A program made the position numbers and the translations under genes. The notes under the pieces are model-generated. The model was not told the DNA's origin. It saw only the letters and a program-made list of their open reading frames with translations, and searched no databases. Source: Micromonospora coxensis (GTDB taxonomy: Bacteria; Actinomycetota; Actinomycetes; Mycobacteriales; Micromonosporaceae). Taken from it: a stretch of 64,000 nt of DNA. The stretch covers positions 4,154,001-4,218,000 of the forward strand of contig NZ_LT607753.1 in assembly GCF_900090295.1 (NCBI RefSeq), written 5' to 3'. Position 1 is the first letter of the stretch. Each line of letters begins with the position of its first letter. Shown here piece after piece: positions 59,291 through 64,000 of the stretch.

Positions 59291-59771
59291 GACCCGCGAG
59301 GGCCGAAACCGGACGACGTCGGCGGCCCGGGCCTGCGACTTCATCGAGACACATCTGTCCGTCCCGTGGTGCGGAACGCAAATGCATCACGCACTTGCGT
59401 AACGTGACGTGATGGGAGCGTTTCCAAGGAGATCCGCACGATAGAAGGCTACGAATCGGTAACTTGGGGGTTGACAAGCAGGGATCCGGCCTGCGGAGAT
59501 CGCTTTTGTCCAGTGAGATCGTCACTCAGGGTGATGTAACAAAAAGATAAATGTGATGTCCGTCTCTGTCGATGTGTCGTGCTCGTGGGGCAGAATCTTG
59601 GGCATCAGAGCGTGGGCGGCGGGTGCCGGGGAGGGCCCCGCCGCTCATTGCGTCTCCCCCCAGGCAGCGCCCGGTGTGACATTTCCGCCCGGCCAGCGCC
59701 CCCGGTGCCTCCTTAACAAGCGGTAAGGCATGCTGTGGCGAACTCGTCGCCGCCCGTCGAAGGGGACCAGG
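59291..59771. other. Regulatory spacer upstream of trxA and the MaoC gene
   Basis: This stretch has no supported gene. It holds a TTGACA at 59471, the inverted repeat AGTGA-N5-TCACT at 59512-59526, an AT-rich block at 59533-59556 with GTGATGT repeated on both sides, and the palindrome CCTTAACAAGCGGTAAGG at 59711-59728, about 45 bases before the MaoC start. The last could be an operator or promoter part for the MaoC gene. Confidence 0.55.
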
Positions 59772-60287
59772 ATGCAGTTCGGCCGCTACTACGAGGAGTT
59801 CGAGGTCGGCGCGGTCTACCGGCACTGGCCGGGCAAGACCGTCACCGAGTACGACGACCACCTCTTCTGCCTGCTCACCATGAACCACCACCCGTTGCAC
59901 ATGGACGCCCACTACGCCGAGTCGGCGACCCACTTCAAGCGCAACGTCGTGGTCGGCAACTACATCTACTCGCTGCTCCTGGGCATGTCCGTGCCGGACG
60001 TCAGCGGCAAGGCGATCGCCAACCTGGAGGTCGAGTCGCTGCGGCACGTGGCCCCGACCTTCCACGGCGACACCATCTACGGCGAGACCACCGTGCTCGA
60101 CAAGCGCGAGTCCGGCTCGAAGCCGGACCGGGGCGTCGTGTCGGTGGAGACCCGTGGCTACAACCAGGACGGCACCATGGTCTGCGTCTTCCGCCGCAAG
60201 GTGATGGTGCCCAAGAAGGAGTACGCCGTGGCGGCGGCGCCCGACGGCGTCGACCCGGAGCGGCCCAGCTTCCCCGAGCCCCGCTGA
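59772..60287 (+). CDS. MaoC family dehydratase, mesaconyl-CoA hydratase-like
   Basis: The 171-residue hot-dog-fold protein has YYEEFEVGAVYRHWPGKTVT, DHLFCLLTMNHHPLHMDAHY (the catalytic Asp/His region) and VVVGNYIYSLLLGMSVPDVS. From memory, the MaoC gene of the streptomycete ethylmalonyl-CoA cluster is very close; its product hydrates mesaconyl-CoA to methylmalyl-CoA. This would fit between the enzymes encoded at 51332 and 48086. ATG at 59772 with AGGGGACCAGG in front. Confidence 0.88.
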   Translation: MQFGRYYEEFEVGAVYRHWPGKTVTEYDDHLFCLLTMNHHPLHMDAHYAESATHFKRNVVVGNYIYSLLLGMSVPDVSGKAIANLEVESLRHVAPTFHGDTIYGETTVLDKRESGSKPDRGVVSVETRGYNQDGTMVCVFRRKVMVPKKEYAVAAAPDGVDPERPSFPEPR

Positions 60288-60388
60288 GCACGGCCCCACG
60301 CCCCACCCCGGGCCCCGTCCCCGCCGAACCGGCGGGGACGGGGCCCGGGCCGCTCCCGGCGGCTTATGCTGACGCCGGAGGTCTTCAG

Positions 60389-60877
60389 ATGAGCCACTCC
60401 CTCGCCGGAGAGCCGCCCTCTGCCGGACGCCGTGCCGCACCGCTGACCACCGCCGTCTACTCCGCCGCCGAGTGGGACCTGCTGACCACCCTGCCCGGCC
60501 GGGTGCTCGTGGCCGCCGCCTCGCCCACCCCGGGCCGTCCGCCCCGTGGGGTGGCCGCCGGACTCGCCGGACTCGACGCGGTCGCCGCCGGCCGGGCCTT
60601 CGACAGCGATCTCGTCCGGGCCGTCGTCGCGGCGATCTACGCCCGGCACGACGGCGCGCCGGCCCCGGCCGACCGCCTCGCCGACCTGGTGGACCTGCTG
60701 GCCGCCTGCCGGGCGGCGGTACGGGTGCTGCGCCGGCGCGCCGACCCGGCCGACTCGGCCGCGTACCGGCAGTGGCTGGAGTCGGTGGCCGTGCGGGTGT
60801 GCCACGCCGACGACCTCACCGGCCCGGCCGACCGGCGCTTCCTCCACCGGCTCGGCGACGCCCTGGAACTGCGATGA
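60389..60877 (+). CDS. Hypothetical helical protein
   Basis: The 162-residue protein (YSAAEWDLLTTLPGRVLVAA at about residues 24-43, then AGLAGLDAVAAGRAFDSDLV) is Ala/Leu/Arg rich and probably all helical. A W-LL-P pattern near the N-terminus occurs in actinobacterial proteins of unknown function. ATG at 60389 has CGGAGG nine bases before it. The SPOUT methyltransferase gene follows after 43 bases. Confidence 0.78.
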   Translation: MSHSLAGEPPSAGRRAAPLTTAVYSAAEWDLLTTLPGRVLVAAASPTPGRPPRGVAAGLAGLDAVAAGRAFDSDLVRAVVAAIYARHDGAPAPADRLADLVDLLAACRAAVRVLRRRADPADSAAYRQWLESVAVRVCHADDLTGPADRRFLHRLGDALELR

Positions 60878-60920
60878 CGAGGGTGACGTCGGGCGGTCGC
60901 CCGAGGCTGCGTACCCTCTG

Positions 60921-61550
60921 GTGACCGTGACCGAGGACCAGCTCGACGTGGGGGTCGGCCCGTGGCCCGGCGACCTGCCGGACGACCCCCGGTACGACCC
61001 GGAACTGCTCGCCCACGGCGACCGGCGCAACGTGGTCGACCGCTACCGGTACTGGCGGCGGGAGGCCGTCGTCGCGGACCTCGACGAGCGCCGGCACGAC
61101 TTCCACGTGGCGATCGAGAACTGGCAGCACGACTTCAACATCGGCACGGTGGTCCGCAACGCCAACGCCTTCCTCGCCGCCGAGGTGCACATCGTCGGGC
61201 TGCGCCGCTGGAACCGGCGGGGCGCCATGGTGACCGACCGCTACCAGCACGTCCGGCACCACCCGACGATCGAGGAGTTCGTGGACTGGGCGGCCGGGGC
61301 CGGCCTGCCGGTGGTGGGCATCGACAACCTGCCGGGCTCCCGGCCGTTGGAGACCACCACCCTGCCCCGGCGCTGCGTGCTCCTGTTCGGCCAGGAGGGG
61401 CCGGGCCTCTCCGACCCGGCCCGCGCCGCCTGCGACCAGCTCTTCTCGATCGCCCAGTACGGCTCGACCCGGTCGATCAACGCCGGGGTGGCCAGCGGTA
61501 TCGCCATGCACGCCTGGATCCGCGCCCACGCCGGCCCGCCGCCGGCCTGA
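60921..61550 (+). CDS. TrmH/SpoU family RNA methyltransferase
   Basis: The 209-residue SPOUT enzyme has the three knot motifs: NFNIGTVVRNANAFLAAEVH (motif I), LLFGQEGPGLSD (II) and SIAQYGSTRSINAGVASGIA (III). It 2'-O-methylates a ribose in tRNA or rRNA; which one is not clear. GTG at 60921 or the in-frame GTG two codons later. It forms a unit with the preceding hypothetical gene. Confidence 0.92.
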   Translation: MTVTEDQLDVGVGPWPGDLPDDPRYDPELLAHGDRRNVVDRYRYWRREAVVADLDERRHDFHVAIENWQHDFNIGTVVRNANAFLAAEVHIVGLRRWNRRGAMVTDRYQHVRHHPTIEEFVDWAAGAGLPVVGIDNLPGSRPLETTTLPRRCVLLFGQEGPGLSDPARAACDQLFSIAQYGSTRSINAGVASGIAMHAWIRAHAGPPPA

Positions 61551-61558
61551 GGGACGCG

Positions 61559-61578
61559 CGTCACCGCCCGGGGTGACG
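61559..61578 (+). terminator. Hairpin after the methyltransferase gene
   Basis: CGTCACC (61559-61565) and GGTGACG (61572-61578) pair around a six-base loop, 9 bases after the stop codon. Confidence 0.6.
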
Positions 61579-61690
61579 GGCGTCACCCTCCGTGCCGGCC
61601 CGATCGTCCACTCGGTTGGGAGTGGTCCCGTGGGCGGTGGAAACGGCTGCTCCGCTTGACGGCGCCCGGCGCCGGGGTGACGGTGGGGTG

Positions 61691-62392
61691 GTGAGTGTCG
61701 TGGTGAGTTGTCCCAGATGCGGCGGGCCGGTGCGGTCTCCGGACCTCATGCACGCCGAGTCCCGCTGCGTGCGGTGCGGGCCGGTCGCGCCGCTGCACGT
61801 GCCCGAGCACATCGACGGTCAGATCGTGGCGAGCGTGGTCGACCGGGTCGCCGCCGACGGGGCGGCGGAGCGGCCGGGCGTACCGCTGTGGTGCCCGTGG
61901 CCGCTGCCGCCGGGCTGGACGGTGACCGGGGTCGCCTGGGCCGGTGACGACGCGACCGGGGTGCGGGCCACCGCGGTCGCCTGCGCCGGGCCGGCGCCGC
62001 TCGGCGGTGGGCCGGCCGACCTGGTCCTGGTGGCCGAGGAGCCGGGCGTCGGGCTGGGCACCCGCTTCGCCGGAGTGTCCGGAACGGACCCGGGGCCGGA
62101 ACTCGCCGAGGCGCTGACCGGGCCGGGGGCGGGGCTGGGCCACCCGGAGCACGTCGAGCCCGCCCGGATCAAGGTGGCCGGGCATCCGACTCCACTGTGG
62201 CTCGTGGATTCGGCCACGGATCGAAGCGCGTACGCCGGCGAGGCTCGGGGAATGTGGCTCCATGCGATAGCCTGGCCGGCGAGCGCGGGTCACCTCCTCG
62301 CGGAAGATGTCGTCCTGCACGACCTCACCGAGTGGACTCCGCCCGAGCTCGTGTACGGCGCACCGTCCCCGTACCTGCACGGCAAGGCGTGA
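61691..62392 (+). CDS. DUF6758 family protein with zinc ribbon
   Basis: The 233-residue protein starts with CPRCGGPVRSPDLMHAESRC followed by VRCG, a four-cysteine zinc ribbon. The rest (VPLWCPWPLPPGWTVTGVAW, DLVLVAEEPGVGLGTRFAG and PAHLLAEDVVLHDL-like text near the end) matches a conserved actinobacterial family of unknown function. I chose GTG at 61691; GTG codons at 61688 and 61700 are possible. Confidence 0.82.
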   Translation: MSVVVSCPRCGGPVRSPDLMHAESRCVRCGPVAPLHVPEHIDGQIVASVVDRVAADGAAERPGVPLWCPWPLPPGWTVTGVAWAGDDATGVRATAVACAGPAPLGGGPADLVLVAEEPGVGLGTRFAGVSGTDPGPELAEALTGPGAGLGHPEHVEPARIKVAGHPTPLWLVDSATDRSAYAGEARGMWLHAIAWPASAGHLLAEDVVLHDLTEWTPPELVYGAPSPYLHGKA

Positions 62393-62506
62393 CCCTGCCG
62401 GGCTTGTCGGGGAACGGACGCAGATATTCACTGTACGACACCAGACTGATACTCTGGGTGCCGCTGCGGTAATCGGACCCGGCGCCGCGCGAGAGGATGG
62501 CCCGCT

Positions 62507-62665
62507 ATGGTCAAGAAGGTCCTCACCTGGGCCGGCATCGCGTTCTTGATCTTCTTTGTCGCGTACCGGCCCAACTCCGCCGCAGACGTCTTCAAGTCGC
62601 TCGGCGGCGGCATCATGGACATCGCCCAGGGCTTCGGCGACTTCTTCACCAGCCTGGTCGCCTAA
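62507..62665 (+). CDS. Small membrane protein of 52 residues
   Basis: The product starts MVKKVLTWAGIAFLIFFVAY, a single membrane helix, followed by an amphipathic tail with GGGIMDIAQGFGDFFTSLVA. GAGAGGA at 62491-62497 supports the ATG at 62507. It lies 6 bases before the PH-domain gene and is probably co-transcribed; this pair is common in actinobacteria. Confidence 0.82.
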   Translation: MVKKVLTWAGIAFLIFFVAYRPNSAADVFKSLGGGIMDIAQGFGDFFTSLVA

Positions 62666-62671
62666 CCGTCG

Positions 62672-63538
62672 ATGGGCAGCCCCTCCGGACCCCCCTTCGA
62701 CCCCGACGACCCGGACCGGGAGCGTCGGGAGCGGGACACCGAACCGATCCCGAGGTACCGGCCCGACGACGCGCCGAACCCCGGGCCGGGTCCGGGCATG
62801 TCGGACGGTCCGTTCCTCTCCGACGACGTCGGCTACGGCGTCGGCCCCGGCTATCCGGGAGAGGGGCGCTCCGGGCGGGCCTGGGTGGGTGATCCCGACC
62901 AGCCGCCCACCATCTCCGAAGAGGAACTGGCCGGCCTGCGCGCCGACGCGCAGGGCATGGCGCCCCGCCGGGTGCTGCCGCTGGAGGACGAGCCCAGCTC
63001 GCTGGTGGCCCGCTACCTCTTCCCCACCGAGCGGTACCGGGGCGAGTGGAAGCGGCACTGGGTCCACCTCACCACACCGATCATCGTGGGCATCGCCGCG
63101 ACCTTCGTGCTCGGCTACCTATCCGGCTTCCTCGCCGGCCAGGACGTCGGCGCCCTCACCACCATCGCGGTGCTGCTCTGGTTCGCGGTGATGGGCTGGG
63201 TGGCCTGGAAGGTCGCCGACTGGTGGTACGACCGCTTCATCCTGACCAACAAGCGGGTCATGGTGGTCAACGGCATCATCACCCGGAAGGTGGCCATGAT
63301 GCCGCTGACCCGGGTCACCGACATGAAGTACGAGCAGTCCCCGACCGGCCGCGCGCTCAACTACGGCACCTTCGTGCTGGAGTCCGCCGGCCAGGAGCAG
63401 GCGCTGCGCGAGATCAAGAACCTGCCCAACCCGAACGAGCTCTACCTGCGCGTCGTCGAGGAGATGTACGAGCCGCAGGCGGTCGAGGCGCGGCTGGGCA
63501 AGGAGGCCGACGAGGCGAAGGCCGACGACGGCGCCTGA
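62672..63538 (+). CDS. Membrane protein with bacterial PH domain
   Basis: The 288-residue protein has a disordered N-terminus of about 105 residues, two membrane helices (TTPIIVGIAATFVLGYLSGF and TIAVLLWFAVMGWVAWKVAD) and a C-terminal bPH2 (DUF304) domain with DRFILTNKRVMVVNGIITRK and VTDMKYEQSPTGRALNYGTF. Function unknown. ATG at 62672. Confidence 0.88.
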   Translation: MGSPSGPPFDPDDPDRERRERDTEPIPRYRPDDAPNPGPGPGMSDGPFLSDDVGYGVGPGYPGEGRSGRAWVGDPDQPPTISEEELAGLRADAQGMAPRRVLPLEDEPSSLVARYLFPTERYRGEWKRHWVHLTTPIIVGIAATFVLGYLSGFLAGQDVGALTTIAVLLWFAVMGWVAWKVADWWYDRFILTNKRVMVVNGIITRKVAMMPLTRVTDMKYEQSPTGRALNYGTFVLESAGQEQALREIKNLPNPNELYLRVVEEMYEPQAVEARLGKEADEAKADDGA

Positions 63539-63641
63539 AGGTTTTCGTCCGTCCGTCGGAGCAACTGCGAACCAATCGCCGTCGACCCCGCCGCCGCGGT
63601 CATGGCACCCTGCCAGGGACGACAGGGCACGGAGGTGAGCG

Positions 63642-64000
63642 GTGGGCGAGCGGGACCCGCTGGAGGAGGAGTTCCGCGAGTTCGTCGCGGCCCGCTCCGG
63701 CGCCCTGCTGCGCACCGCGTACCTGCTGGCCGGGGACTGGGCCACCGCCGAGGACCTGCTCCAGACCGCGCTCACCAAGACGTACCTGGCCTGGAAGCGG
63801 CTCGGCGGGATCGAGGCCGTCGAGCCGTACGCCCGGCGGGTCATGGTCAACACCTCCACCAGCTGGTGGAGGCGGCGCTGGCACGGTGAACGCCCCACCG
63901 AGGTGCTGCCCGAGCGGGCCGGCGTCGACGAGATCGCCCAGCAGCTAGACCGGGACGTGCTCTGGCGGCACCTGAGCGCGCTGCCCGCCCGGCAACGGGC
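63642..64000 (+). CDS. SigE-family sigma factor, N-terminal part (runs off the window)
   Basis: About 119 residues are visible. Region 2 is LLRTAYLLAGDWATAEDLLQ followed by TALTKTYLAWKRL, and the start of region 4 is LWRHLSALPARQR. GTG at 63642 has GGAGG at 63631-63635. It resembles the sigma gene at 46164. The end of the gene and any partner lie beyond the window. Confidence 0.93.
   Translation, partial: MGERDPLEEEFREFVAARSGALLRTAYLLAGDWATAEDLLQTALTKTYLAWKRLGGIEAVEPYARRVMVNTSTSWWRRRWHGERPTEVLPERAGVDEIAQQLDRDVLWRHLSALPARQR

Overview
The window comes from a very GC-rich actinobacterium, most likely of the Micromonosporaceae (Micromonospora or a close relative). Supporting signs are the strong codon bias to G/C at third positions, frequent GTG starts, gene families such as DUF3117, DUF4190, DUF6758, SigE-family sigma factors and ClgR/PopR-like Clp regulators, and actinobacterial promoter and operator types (a sigma-R promoter and an SOS box).

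Region 1 (1-8.7 kb) is accessory and partly decayed. It holds the start of an MFS gene, a remnant of a helix-turn-helix gene, LysR and GNAT genes, a collapsed DrrA/DrrB-type ABC transporter, an intact ABC-F ATPase followed by an FAD monooxygenase (both of antibiotic-resistance type), and a fusion of an MFS start with a SWIM-protein fragment. It runs up to a tRNA-Arg(CCT) and a Cys-containing hypothetical.

Region 2 (8.7-19.4 kb) carries a P-loop kinase-like gene and secreted polymer-degrading enzymes: two GH3 proteins (one of 1272 residues with accessory domains), a poly-gamma-glutamate hydrolase-like protein and a Tat-exported beta-helix protein. The large GH3 gene and the beta-helix gene have related GAGAGCG(C/T)TCTC palindromes upstream, suggesting a common LacI-family repressor. 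An ArsR/AHSA1 pair lies between them.

Region 3 (19.7-41.8 kb) is mostly housekeeping: clpP with an XRE regulator, a potassium channel with an RCK domain, the korAB 2-oxoacid:ferredoxin oxidoreductase, an orphan nuoA, a folP2-like gene, a DivIVA-domain protein, tag, a paaX/enoyl-CoA hydratase pair, pepA, an O-methyltransferase, an HtrA-like protease with tatB, mrp, a DUF1003/MgtE-like pair and a PhzF protein. Two long hairpins at 22313 and 37667 share one stem sequence and look like a dispersed palindromic repeat used after gene ends.

Region 4 (41.8-64 kb) begins with repeat-rich spacers (a 13-bp tandem array, a 125-bp inverted-repeat element and a 40-bp duplication). It then has a HAD hydrolase, an EamA transporter, an ECF sigma factor coupled to a beta-propeller membrane protein, and three genes that fit consecutive steps of the ethylmalonyl-CoA pathway: a malyl-CoA lyase type enzyme, a methylsuccinyl-CoA dehydrogenase type enzyme and a MaoC-type mesaconyl-CoA hydratase. 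These three are separated by other genes. The remainder has a TetR regulator with duplicated operators, an SOS-boxed radical SAM gene, a redox/membrane group (DCC thiol oxidoreductase, HTTM protein, thioredoxin with a sigma-R promoter), a SPOUT methyltransferase, several conserved hypotheticals, and the start of another SigE-family sigma factor at the window end. No CRISPR array, intact insertion sequence, phage or rRNA operon was seen, and no wholly new multi-gene system could be demonstrated. The most unusual material is the two deletion-fusion scars before the tRNA and the structured repeats.
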